DNA from: JAXGXJ01 sp050943595
GTDB lineage: Bacteria > Actinomycetota > Thermoleophilia > RBG-16-64-13
DNA length: 64,000 nucleotides
Assembly (NCBI GenBank): GCA_050943595.1
Contig: JBMNPM010000001.1
Coordinates: forward strand, 124,001-188,000
Reading direction: 5' to 3'
The position numbers were made by a program, and so were the translations under genes. The notes under the pieces were generated by a model. That model made no database searches, was not told the origin of the DNA, and saw nothing but the letters and a program-made list of their open reading frames with translations. Below, piece by piece: positions 33,912 through 42,280 of the stretch (its first letter is position 1; each line of letters starts with the position of its first letter).

Positions 33912-35453
33912 GTGAAGGTAGAGCGCGCGTTGGTCTCGGTGTCGGACAAGCGGGACCTGGAGCTGTTCGTCAGTGGCTTGGTGGAGTTGGGGATCGAGGT
34001 CATCTCCACGGGTGGTACGGCCCGCGCTCTGCGCGACACCGGTCTGCCCATCACGAGTATCTCCGATGTCACGGGTTTCCCCGAGATCATGGACGGACGG
34101 GTGAAGACCCTGCATCCGGCCATCCACGGCGGTATCCTGGCAGACCGTGGTCGCGCCACCCATATGAAGGCCATCGCCGACCTGGGCATTGAGCCCATCG
34201 ATCTGGTTGTGGTCAACCTGTATCCCTTTGAAGAGGTGACTTCGCAGCGCGGTGTCAAGGAGTCTGAGGCGGTCGAGAATATCGATATCGGCGGCCCCTG
34301 TATGGTGCGCTCTGCGGCGAAGAATTTCGTGGGGGTTGGTATTGTCGTTGATCCTGATGACTACGAAGCCGTGTTGGCGGAACTTCGAGCTAATCGGGGC
34401 GAACTTCTGCTCGAGACCCGACGCAGGTTGGCCGTCAAGGCTTTTCACCATACAGCTCACTACGATTCGGTTATCGCCAACTGGTTCAGCTCGCAGGAGA
34501 GTGACTTTCCCGATAATCTGGCGGTGAACCTCGTGAAACTCAAGGACCTGCGCTACGGGGAGAACCCGCATCAGCGCGCGGCTTGGTATGCGGAGAGCGA
34601 CGCGTCCGGACAGGCCGAAGCGCTTCTAGAGCAACTACACGGTGGTGCGCTGTCCTTCAACAACCTACTGGATCTCGAAGCCGCCCGCCGTACACTCGAT
34701 GAGTTCAGCTTGCCTGCTGCCGTCATTATCAAGCACAACAATCCCTGCGGTGTGGCTCTGGCTGAGACTGTGGCGGCTGCCTACGACAAGGCCTTCTCGT
34801 GTGATCCCGTGTCGGCCTACGGAAGCGTTATTGCGGTTAACCGAGTGGTTGATGAGGACATTGCCCGTCTACTCGCCAAGAATTTTGTGGAGGTGCTTTG
34901 GGCGCCCTCCTATACGAATGAGGCGTTCGAGATCCTTACAGTGAAGGAGAATATCCGCATCCTCACGGGCCAGCAGAGGCGGGAGGTCTGCGGTGGAAGT
35001 TTCGATATGAAGCGCATTCATCGCGGTATGTTGGTCCAGGATTGGGATTGTGAGGTCGATGAACGCGAGAACATGGAGGTCGTCAGCAGGCGCCATCCCA
35101 CCGAGGCCGAATGGGGCGATCTCCTTTTTGCCTGGAGGGTGGCTAAACACACTAAGTCGAACGCCATCATTCTGGCCAAGGATCTCATGACCATCGGCGT
35201 GGGGGCCGGCCAGATGAGCCGGGTCGACTCTTCCAATCTGGCGGTGACCAGGGCCCGTTTCCCGTTGACCGGTTGTGCGGTGGCTTCGGATGCCTTTTTC
35301 CCCTTCCCTGATGCGCTACAGGTGGCGGCCGACGCGGGTGCCACCAGCGTGATCCACCCTGGAGGTTCAAAGCGAGACAGCGAGTCGCTTGCCTTGGCCA
35401 ACGAGCGAGACATGGCCATGGTGGTCACTGGGCGGAGGCACTTTAGGCACTAG
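33912..35453 (+). CDS. purH: Bifunctional AICAR transformylase/IMP cyclohydrolase
   Basis: 513 aa, GTG start with GAGG upstream. The N-terminal MGS-like IMP cyclohydrolase domain has ALVSVSDKRDLELFV, ISTGGTARALRDTGLP, FPEIMDGRVKTLHPAIHGG and LVVVNLYPFE. The C-terminal AICAR transformylase has LRYGENPHQRAAWY, the catalytic Lys-His in IIKHNNPCGVA, DPVSAYGS, and FPFPDALQVAADAGATSVIHPGGSKRD. It completes IMP synthesis and ends the cluster. Confidence 0.96.
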   Translation: MKVERALVSVSDKRDLELFVSGLVELGIEVISTGGTARALRDTGLPITSISDVTGFPEIMDGRVKTLHPAIHGGILADRGRATHMKAIADLGIEPIDLVVVNLYPFEEVTSQRGVKESEAVENIDIGGPCMVRSAAKNFVGVGIVVDPDDYEAVLAELRANRGELLLETRRRLAVKAFHHTAHYDSVIANWFSSQESDFPDNLAVNLVKLKDLRYGENPHQRAAWYAESDASGQAEALLEQLHGGALSFNNLLDLEAARRTLDEFSLPAAVIIKHNNPCGVALAETVAAAYDKAFSCDPVSAYGSVIAVNRVVDEDIARLLAKNFVEVLWAPSYTNEAFEILTVKENIRILTGQQRREVCGGSFDMKRIHRGMLVQDWDCEVDERENMEVVSRRHPTEAEWGDLLFAWRVAKHTKSNAIILAKDLMTIGVGAGQMSRVDSSNLAVTRARFPLTGCAVASDAFFPFPDALQVAADAGATSVIHPGGSKRDSESLALANERDMAMVVTGRRHFRH

Positions 35454-35455
35454 CA

Positions 35456-35475
35456 GGCTTCGTTTTTCAGCAGCC
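35456..35475 (+). repeat. Short repeat motif (solo copy) after purH
   Basis: GGCTTCGTTTTTCAGCAGCC starts 3 nt after the purH stop and forms a short stem (AGGCT/AGCCT). It equals the outer end of the long elements at 17208 and 56636 almost base for base and matches the copy at 7218. Likely a terminator-like remnant. Confidence 0.5.
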
Positions 35476-35605
35476 TCCTAAGAGCGGGCGCAGTCGCGGA
35501 TCTGTAGTGGTGCCTCTGCAGGTGATGTGCACCGGCCGGCCGAACTGTATAGGTGACCGACCGTATGGTGGATGAGGTTTTAGATTTGATTCTTACCTGT
35601 ATGAT

Positions 35606-37993
35606 GTGAGCGGATCTCAGCTCCTTTTCTATATTGGTATATCCGTCAGTGTCGTCATCTGCGGGGTTCTGGCGGCGATGGGATTTCGGCAACGTAGGCG
35701 ATTCGGCGGATTGCTCTTCGGTTTGTTGCTGAGTTGGGGGGGCGCTTGGTCCCTGCTCTCTGGACTCGAGATCGCCACCACCGATTTCGAAATCAAAGTG
35801 ATATTGGCCAAGTTGGAGTACTTTCCCATCACAACGTTGCCGGTGCTGTGGTTTCTGTTCGCCCTCAACTACAGCGGAGTCCGTTCGATGAAGCGGATCA
35901 TCCTCGTCTTGCTCTCCCTACTCATCATCCCTTGTATCACTTTCTTCTTGGTGCTCACCAACGAATGGCACCACCTCATCTGGACCACGGTCTCCCTCAT
36001 CGATATGAGTGGCTTCTCAGTACTCGATTGCTCATATGGGCGATGGTTCTGGGTCCATACCGTGTATTCGTACGCCTTGCTCATACTGGCTACTGTGTAC
36101 CTCTTGAGAGCTGCGTATGGGCTCCCGATGCTCTATAGACGGCAGGCTTCCCTCCTAGCACTAGCCGCCGTCATCCCGCTGATCGCCAGTTGGATCACTG
36201 TGTACCTGGCGCAGCAGGGGGCAGTCTTGGATCTGACCCCCTTCGCTTTTGTGTTGACGGGGATCTTTCTCTGGCTGAGTACGAAGCGCTTTAAACTCCT
36301 CGCCGTCATGCCTACCCTGGTGCCACTTGCCCAAAGCGAAGTATTGGAGATTATGAACGACGGGGTGATCGTTTTGGACCAGGGGGCCAGGGTGCTGAGT
36401 GTCAACCCAGCGGCGGGCACTCTCCTGCAGAAGAAGTCGACAGAGATCGCCGGACAACACGTCGGGGAGCTCCTGGGGCCGGCGGCAGTTCATCACTTGA
36501 CGGGAGAGACGGTGAGCGGGCAGTTTCAGATAGAACTGGGAGACTCAGGCGCGAGGCGGACGTACGATGTGTTGGTCTCGCCGCTCGAATTGGGCTGGGG
36601 CCGGGGGCGAGGGAACGTATTGGTGTTGCGCGATATCACCGAGTATAAAAAATTCGAAGCACGACTGGAACACCAAGCCCTCCATGACTATCTTACAGGG
36701 TTGGCCAATCGCGACCTGTTGCTGGATCGCATCCAGCATGCGTTTTCCCGTCGGCGACATGCGCAGGGTACGTTCTACCTGCTCGCCTTCGACATCGACG
36801 ACTTCAAAGACGTGAACAACACGCTTGGTCACGCGGAAGGCGATCGTCTCCTGCGCGAAACGGTGGCTCGTATCCAGCACTGCTGTCCGGCAGCAGCTAC
36901 ATTCGCCCGATTGGATGGCGATGAGTTCGCACTATTCCTTGAAGATATTCCCGATGACGAAACAGCGGATCAGGCGGTTGCACAACTGCTCACCACGGTA
37001 CAGGGTTCCGGTACCGGATCACGAGACGAGCTCCAGTTCACTGTAAGCGTTGGTGTGGCCAAGACCGAGGGACATATGGAGCCGGATGAGCTATTGCGTC
37101 AAGCCGACGCGGCCATGCATGCTGCAAAAGAGGCCGGTAAGAACAGGGTCCGCCGTTTCGACTCTGATTTGGACGCGTTTTTGCGGAGGCGCGCACGCCT
37201 GGGAGTCGATCTCAAGCAGGCACTCGTTGATTCTGATCTGGTGGCGTACTACCAGCCCATTGTCTCCCTTGCTACGGCGGAGATCGTGGGCGGAGAGGCG
37301 CTGGTGCGCTGGCAGCATCCGGAACTGGGTCTGCTCATGCCCAACGACTTCCTCGATATCGCTGAGGAAGTCAATCTGATGACTTCCATCGACCGTGCCG
37401 TCCTCTCGGCAGCGTGCCGTGACGCTGTGCAATGGCCATGCGCGGCGCTGGGGAAGCGCTTGTTCGTGAGCGTGAATCTATCCCGGGCTCAGCTGCTGAA
37501 CCCTGAGTTGCCGCGTCATGTGGAAACGGCTCTGCGGGATTCCGGCTTCGATGCGCCTCAGCTGCTTCTGGAGGTGACCGAGAACACCCTCATTGGCGAC
37601 CACTCGATATTCATCCGTCGTTTGGCTGATCTACAGAAGCAGGGGGTGCGCATCGCCATCGATGATTTTGGCGTGCACTATGCTTCGCTTCGCTACCTCA
37701 GGAGTCTTCCTGCCCAGATCGTCAAGTTGGACCGGTCGTTCGTCACTGATCTCACGGTGGACGATTGCTCACGGCACGTGACACGCGTGATCACCGAATT
37801 GGGGGTGGAACTGGGCCTCGAAATCATTGCGGAAGGCATCGAGACGGCAGAGCAATGGAGGCTGCTGCATGAGCTCGGTTGCCCCTTGGGCCAGGGATAT
37901 CTGTTCGGGCGGCCACAGCCCCTTGCTGAGTTCATGGAGCTGCTTGCATCGTATTCCGGCGCGGACGGGCTGCGCATCCCGGGTAAGCCTTAG
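35606..37993 (+). CDS. Membrane c-di-GMP protein: 7TM, PAS, GGDEF, EAL (paralogue 1)
   Basis: 795 aa, GTG start. The first 225 or so residues form seven membrane spans of the HisKA_7TM sensor type (with TNEWHHLIW). A PAS domain follows (about 240-345, MNDGVIVLDQGARVLSVNPAA), then GGDEF near residue 436 reading LDGDEF, a change of the first Gly to Asp; no RxxD inhibitory site precedes it. The EAL domain (about 530-785) is complete: GGEALVRWQHPE, VNLSRAQL, LEVTENTL, IAIDDFGVHYASL, VKLDRSFV, AEGIET. Probably a phosphodiesterase whose GGDEF half is weakened or regulatory. Tandem with the next gene. Confidence 0.92.
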   Translation: MSGSQLLFYIGISVSVVICGVLAAMGFRQRRRFGGLLFGLLLSWGGAWSLLSGLEIATTDFEIKVILAKLEYFPITTLPVLWFLFALNYSGVRSMKRIILVLLSLLIIPCITFFLVLTNEWHHLIWTTVSLIDMSGFSVLDCSYGRWFWVHTVYSYALLILATVYLLRAAYGLPMLYRRQASLLALAAVIPLIASWITVYLAQQGAVLDLTPFAFVLTGIFLWLSTKRFKLLAVMPTLVPLAQSEVLEIMNDGVIVLDQGARVLSVNPAAGTLLQKKSTEIAGQHVGELLGPAAVHHLTGETVSGQFQIELGDSGARRTYDVLVSPLELGWGRGRGNVLVLRDITEYKKFEARLEHQALHDYLTGLANRDLLLDRIQHAFSRRRHAQGTFYLLAFDIDDFKDVNNTLGHAEGDRLLRETVARIQHCCPAAATFARLDGDEFALFLEDIPDDETADQAVAQLLTTVQGSGTGSRDELQFTVSVGVAKTEGHMEPDELLRQADAAMHAAKEAGKNRVRRFDSDLDAFLRRRARLGVDLKQALVDSDLVAYYQPIVSLATAEIVGGEALVRWQHPELGLLMPNDFLDIAEEVNLMTSIDRAVLSAACRDAVQWPCAALGKRLFVSVNLSRAQLLNPELPRHVETALRDSGFDAPQLLLEVTENTLIGDHSIFIRRLADLQKQGVRIAIDDFGVHYASLRYLRSLPAQIVKLDRSFVTDLTVDDCSRHVTRVITELGVELGLEIIAEGIETAEQWRLLHELGCPLGQGYLFGRPQPLAEFMELLASYSGADGLRIPGKP

Positions 37994-38093
37994 GAGGCGA
38001 CGACTATATCTCTCCACCAAGGGATGATGCTCTCGCTCTGACAGTGTCCACTGATGACAGCAGGCAGTCACCGGTATCGTCGATCGCCGGTAC

Positions 38094-38099
38094 TATAAT
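38094..38099 (+). promoter_or_regulatory. Candidate -10 box before the second c-di-GMP gene
   Basis: A perfect TATAAT lies 40 nt before the GTG start of the second paralogue in the 145-nt gap. No good -35 stands 16-18 nt upstream, so an activator or another sigma factor may be needed. Confidence 0.35.
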
Positions 38100-38138
38100 G
38101 CTAGGAGGCTGCCGGCTCACACGACGTACTCAAGCGGG

Positions 38139-40550
38139 GTGGAAGTGCTACCTCTTCTTATAGCGGGCATCGTGGTTTGCTTGGCCTTGGCGATCGTGGG
38201 ATATCACCAGCGCGACGAGCCCGGGGGGAAACTCTTCTGCGCCATGATGAGTTATATGGCCTTCTGGGCGGTGCTCCACACGCTGGAGATGGCACCTTTC
38301 CCCCTGGATATCAAGCTCATGTTCGTGGAGCTTCAGTATTCACCGATCGTCACGTTGCCGGTGCTGTGGTTCCTGTTCGCGCTTATCTACACGGGCGCTC
38401 GGCCGGTCAGAATGGGGCCTATAGCTGCGCTGTTGGCGTTTCTTCCACTTGTCAGTTTTCTTCTTGTCATCACGAACGACTGGCACCATCTCGTTTGGTC
38501 GAACCCCAGACTGGTCACGGTGGCCGGCTTTGAGCTCATCCGCTATGACTTCGGATGGTGGTTCTGGCTGCAGAGCGGATACGGCACCATCTTGCTTGCA
38601 GCGGCGGCCGTTCTCTTCATGAGAGTTGCATACAGACTTGTATCTATGTATCGCAAAGAGGCCGTTCTACTGATGCTGGCAGCCGTGCTTCCGATGGTGG
38701 TGAGGTTGGCGACCATCTTCCTTGCTGCAAAGGGAGGAGCTATGGTCGACGCTTTGTTGCTCGCGTACGTGCTCAGCGGGGCGTTGCTCTGGTTCGGCAC
38801 TAAGGGTCTTGAGCTCCTCAAGGTTATGCCCATCCTGGTGCCGGTTGCCCAGGGTGTAGTACTCGAGACAATGAGGGACGGGGTGATCATTTTCGATGAT
38901 AACGCTCATGTGCTGATTCTTAATCCCGCGGTGGAAGCGATTCTTGGTAGGGATGCCGAGGGGCTCATTGGTAGTCACGTGGATGAGTTTTTAGGCCCTG
39001 CTGTGCTGCATCGCTTGGCCGGCTCAGATATCAGTTCGCACTTTGAGATCGAATTGGGGGGGGAAGGTGATGGGCGTGTGTACGAAGTCTCCACTTCCTC
39101 CCTAGACTTAGGCTGGGGGCTTGGATTAGCTAATATCTTGGTGCTACGGGATATCACCGACCGCAAGCACTTCGAGACGCAACTCGAGCATCAGGCCCTC
39201 CATGATCCCCTCACGGGCCTGGCAAACCGCGCGCTTCTCATGAATCGGATTGAGCAGGTCTTGGCCGAACGCAAGCATAGGCTTGGGGCTGTGTATCTCC
39301 TCTACTTCGACATCGACGACTTTAAACACGTGAACAACACGGTGGGTTACGTAGAAGGCGATCGGCTGCTGCGTGAGCTCGTGGGGCGGATGGAGAACTG
39401 CTGCCCTTCCGCTGATACAATCGCCCGCTTGGGGGGCGACGAGTTTGCAGTGCTTCTCCAGGGCGTGGCCGACGATGAGGCTGCGGAGCAATCCGTTAAG
39501 CGCATCCTCGATTGTATTCGTGAGTCTGGCGAGGATACGCTCGGTCACTTTCACGTGACGGCCAGTGCGGGAGTGGCCAGAGCGGTGGATGTGGTCAAGC
39601 CATCGGAGTTGCTTCGCCAGGCGGATGTGGCTATGTATGCGGCAAAGGCTGCCGGTAAGAACCGATTCCGTAGGTTCACGCCCGATATGGATCGCCACCT
39701 GCTCCGGCGCGTACGTCTTGAGGCCGACCTGAAGCAGATGCTCTGGGATACAGACTTGGTGGTGTACTACCAGCCGATAGTGTCACTGGAGACCGCGAGG
39801 GTCATAGGAGCGGAGGCGCTGGTGCGTTGGCAGCACCCGCAATTGGGGATTCTCATGCCCCGGGACTTCATGGGCATCGCCGAAGAGATCGGCCTTGTGA
39901 CCGCCATCGACCGCGCGGTCCTTCGTACGGCGTGTCGCGACGCCGTCCAGTGGCAGCCGTATGCAGACTCTGCAGAGGGGCTGGTTGTAAGCTTAAATTT
40001 TTCTCGCGCTCAGATTCTTAGTGATGATCTGTTCGATGATGTACAGAAATCTCTGAAAGATGTTGGTCTGGAGGAGCGGCATCTGCTCATTGAGGTTGCT
40101 GAGAGCGCTTTTATCGGAGATCAGGTGTTGTTCTCAGAGCGTCTGACCGAGATCCGTCAAAAGGGCATTCGTATAGCCATCGATGATTTCGGGGTGCACT
40201 ACTCCTCTCTCAGATACCTCCGCAGTCTGCCTGCACAGGTCATCAAGCTCGACCGCTCCTTTATAGCCGACATCGTCGTAGATGAACGGTCTCGCAGCAT
40301 CGTGCATGCGGTCACCAAACTGGGTACTGCACTTGACCTGGACGTGATCGCGGAAGGCATCGAGACGGTAGAGCAATGGAGGCTGCTGTATGAGCTCGGT
40401 TGTCCCTTGGGCCAGGGGTTCTGCGTTGGTCGATCGTTGCCGGCGCAGGATCTGATCGAATATCTTCGGGGCCGGGCGGGACGTGCCGGTGCGCTGATGT
40501 TGGAAAAAATCGGCTCTGTGACCACTGTCAATGCGGGCAGGGGCAGATAG
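38139..40550 (+). CDS. Membrane c-di-GMP protein: 7TM, PAS, GGDEF, EAL (paralogue 2)
   Basis: 803 aa, GTG start. Same architecture as the preceding gene and clearly its duplicate (TNDWHHLVW, MRDGVIIFDDNAHVLILNPA, long identical stretches around EAL). Here the cyclase motif is intact (ARLGGDEFAVLL, near residue 432), while the EAL set is also present: GAEALVRWQHPQ, LNFSRAQI, IEVAESAF, IAIDDFGVHYSSL, IKLDRSFI, AEGIET. The pair therefore differs mainly in GGDEF quality, consistent with division of labour after duplication. The sensed ligand is unknown. Confidence 0.92.
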   Translation: MEVLPLLIAGIVVCLALAIVGYHQRDEPGGKLFCAMMSYMAFWAVLHTLEMAPFPLDIKLMFVELQYSPIVTLPVLWFLFALIYTGARPVRMGPIAALLAFLPLVSFLLVITNDWHHLVWSNPRLVTVAGFELIRYDFGWWFWLQSGYGTILLAAAAVLFMRVAYRLVSMYRKEAVLLMLAAVLPMVVRLATIFLAAKGGAMVDALLLAYVLSGALLWFGTKGLELLKVMPILVPVAQGVVLETMRDGVIIFDDNAHVLILNPAVEAILGRDAEGLIGSHVDEFLGPAVLHRLAGSDISSHFEIELGGEGDGRVYEVSTSSLDLGWGLGLANILVLRDITDRKHFETQLEHQALHDPLTGLANRALLMNRIEQVLAERKHRLGAVYLLYFDIDDFKHVNNTVGYVEGDRLLRELVGRMENCCPSADTIARLGGDEFAVLLQGVADDEAAEQSVKRILDCIRESGEDTLGHFHVTASAGVARAVDVVKPSELLRQADVAMYAAKAAGKNRFRRFTPDMDRHLLRRVRLEADLKQMLWDTDLVVYYQPIVSLETARVIGAEALVRWQHPQLGILMPRDFMGIAEEIGLVTAIDRAVLRTACRDAVQWQPYADSAEGLVVSLNFSRAQILSDDLFDDVQKSLKDVGLEERHLLIEVAESAFIGDQVLFSERLTEIRQKGIRIAIDDFGVHYSSLRYLRSLPAQVIKLDRSFIADIVVDERSRSIVHAVTKLGTALDLDVIAEGIETVEQWRLLYELGCPLGQGFCVGRSLPAQDLIEYLRGRAGRAGALMLEKIGSVTTVNAGRGR

Positions 40551-40636
40551 TTCATGCAGCTCCTGAGTAAGAGCATAGGGCAGCGCTACCGGCCACCGGT
40601 TGCCGGCCACCGGTGGGATTGAGCCCGTATGTCACG

Positions 40637-40665
40637 TTGACACCCGCTAATGCGAGGGCTAAAAT
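40637..40665 (+). promoter_or_regulatory. Consensus sigma70 promoter for tRNA-Lys
   Basis: TTGACA (40637-40642), exactly 17 nt, TAAAAT (40660-40665). Transcription would start about 40672, 8 nt before the tRNA. Confidence 0.8.
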
Positions 40666-40679
40666 CGGACCTCCCACGT

Positions 40680-40752
40680 GGGCCGTTAGCTCAGTTGGTA
40701 GAGCACCGGACTTTTAATCCGTTGGTCGCTGGTTCGAATCCAGCACGGCTCA
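40680..40752 (+). tRNA. tRNA-Lys(TTT)
   Basis: 73 nt cloverleaf: acceptor GGGCCGT/ACGGCTC (one G-T pair), D arm GCTC/GAGC, anticodon loop CTTTTAA with anticodon TTT at 40713-40715, T arm GCTGG-TTCGAAT-CCAGC, discriminator A. The CCA end is not encoded. The outermost anticodon-stem pair is a C-T mismatch. Promoter and terminator are both visible, so it is a single-gene unit. Confidence 0.95.
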
Positions 40753-40754
40753 TT

Positions 40755-40788
40755 AGAAAAAAGCCCCGCAGAAGCGGGGCTTTTTTCT
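40755..40788 (+). terminator. Rho-independent terminator after tRNA-Lys
   Basis: A-tract, stem AGCCCCGC (40762-40769), loop AGAA, GCGGGGCT (40774-40781), then six or more T. The A-tract pairs with the T-tract, so it can also work for the convergent gene at 40863-41297. Confidence 0.93.
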
Positions 40789-40862
40789 ATCAGGGCGCTT
40801 TTTGGTCAAATCGATGTCCGGGCTGTGTGCCGGAGCGGCGCCGGATGTCTGCGGGCGGAACC

Positions 40863-41297
40863 TCAGGCTTTGACCGCCTCATATGCCTTGGCGAGCGCTG
40901 CGCTGATTGCGTCGGGCGTGGCGTCGGCGTAAGCGATGTGGTAGAAGCTAAACGCGGGGAACTTCTTCTCCAGTTCTCTTCCAAGAGCCCCCAGCCTTTC
41001 GGTCTGCTCCTGTCTTTCGGCGTCGCGATTGATGGTTATGCTCACCATAGCCAACTTCTTGCCGCTCTTGAGGTAGTCGGTATGATTTAGCAGCCACCAG
41101 TACTTCTGGATGCACTGAGACGGAAAGTCGCGCTCATACTCGATCGCCACGATGCCTCCGGGAAACTCGAAGGTCTCATCCGGCTTTGGCGAGCAGGACA
41201 GCTGGGTGCTGATCAGATCCTGCTCAAGGGCGTGTGACGATGGGTTATGCGGCATCAGTGACGAACGAACGATGTTTTCGGCTTCTTTCAGTTCCAC
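40863..41297 (-). CDS. Hypothetical protein, possible PD-(D/E)xK-like fold
   Basis: 144 aa, GTG start with GGAGG (41304-41308) 6 nt upstream on the minus strand. The central FPGGIVAIEYERDFPSQCIQKYWWLLNHTDYLKSGKKLAMVSITIN looks like a strand with acidic residues, a helix containing Q-x-x-K-Y-W, and a second strand. That pattern is seen in restriction-endonuclease-like proteins, but the full catalytic set is not certain. The rest is helical. It has its own promoter and a convergent terminator, with no functional partners beside it. Confidence 0.6.
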   Translation of the reverse strand: MELKEAENIVRSSLMPHNPSSHALEQDLISTQLSCSPKPDETFEFPGGIVAIEYERDFPSQCIQKYWWLLNHTDYLKSGKKLAMVSITINRDAERQEQTERLGALGRELEKKFPAFSFYHIAYADATPDAISAALAKAYEAVKA

Positions 41298-41350
41298 CTA
41301 CGACCTCCAAGGGGCTGACAAGGGTACACGCTCACAACGATATGTCAGAG

Positions 41351-41378
41351 AGTATAGTAAAGACAAATGTAAAGACAA
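41351..41378 (-). promoter_or_regulatory. Candidate promoter for the 40863-41297 gene
   Basis: On the minus strand TTGTCT (41378-41373), 16 nt, TATACT (41356-41351). The -35 lies in a 12-bp tandem repeat (TAAAGACAAAT at 41358 and 41370), unusually A/T-rich for this window. Confidence 0.5.
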
Positions 41379-41381
41379 ATA

Positions 41382-41819
41382 CCTTCGGCTATTCTCGACC
41401 GAGTATTCACGGCGATCTGCGGTTTAGATTTGGGCTTTTGCCGGTCTTTTTCGACGGACTGAAGCAGCGAATTCCAGGCCGGGGCTCGTTTGGCCGCCGG
41501 TGCTGAGCCCATCAGGTCCGGCCTGCTGGGCTCCGGACTATCCGTTCCTCAAGCACGGCTCGGCCATTCTCATACTCCAGTCCGGCTTTCCGGGGCCCAT
41601 AGTCACCCAGAGAAAACCCGGCGGATCGGGGAACGGTCGAGTTTCTCATCGAAGCGGGGCACTATTCCTGCTTCTAAGTAATAAATAAGCAGTCTAATTA
41701 TACGGTATTACCAACGGACCGACAACCGTTCAGGGTCATTGTTGGAAGAAAAGGGTCTTCACGTTTTGGAGGATAATCGTCAGGTTGATCCTTGCGACGT
41801 GGATGGATGGTCGAATTTG
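41382..41819. other. Intergenic stretch without a recognisable gene
   Basis: About 440 nt between the unknown gene and yggT. Short overlapping open frames (such as 41490-41681) lack SD and protein-like composition. GGAGG at 41768-41772 is present but no start codon follows in a useful frame. I see no RNA gene. Confidence 0.5.
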
Positions 41820-42089
41820 ATGCACACCGTGGCTTATATACTCTACGCGGCACTGCTGATTTATAGTTGGTTGATCATCGCCCGCGCCGTGCTCTCGTGG
41901 TTCCGGGCGCCGTATGGCGGTCCCGTTTATCAGATACAGAGAGCGCTTTATGCGTTGACAGAGCCCTATCTGCGCCTCTTCCGTCGTATTATCCCCACGG
42001 CTCGTCTTGGTTCCGTGGGGCTCGACCTGAGTTCGCTGGTGGGACTGTTTGTTCTCTACGTTGTCATCCGGCTGCTGACCAGGATTTGA
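41820..42089 (+). CDS. YggT family membrane protein
   Basis: 89 aa from ATG 41820; GTG 41799 is an in-frame alternative and neither has a strong SD. Two hydrophobic spans (VAYILYAALLIYSWLIIARAVLSWF and LDLSSLVGLFVLYVVIRLL) flank the family motif YxxxEPYLRLFRRIIP. YggT proteins are small membrane proteins linked to cell shape, division and osmotic tolerance, usually near sepF/ftsZ genes; here it is isolated. Confidence 0.85.
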   Translation: MHTVAYILYAALLIYSWLIIARAVLSWFRAPYGGPVYQIQRALYALTEPYLRLFRRIIPTARLGSVGLDLSSLVGLFVLYVVIRLLTRI

Positions 42090-42227
42090 GGGGCGGTTGG
42101 GACATGTCAAGCACGCAGAGTGTCGTGCGCAGCTGTGGTTGGTGCTATGGCAGTGCGGATGGGGGCATCTCTACTTTGCGAAGGCCAAGCGAAGCTGGGG
42201 CGGTAGGATGTAAGGTGAGGTTGCGTA

Positions 42228-42260
42228 TGCCGGCCACAGCCCCTCAGGCTGTGGCCGGCA
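42228..42260. terminator. Bidirectional hairpin between convergent genes
   Basis: Perfect 14-bp arms (TGCCGGCCACAGCC, 42228-42241; GGCTGTGGCCGGCA, 42247-42260) with a 5-nt loop, between yggT (+) and the ADP-ribosylglycohydrolase (-). No T-tract follows. Confidence 0.65.
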
Positions 42261-42280
42261 CGCCGCACCAAGGTCGGACT

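Noticed and set aside
41490..41681. Short overlapping frames before yggT
   Set aside because: No SD, no conserved features, low-complexity translations.
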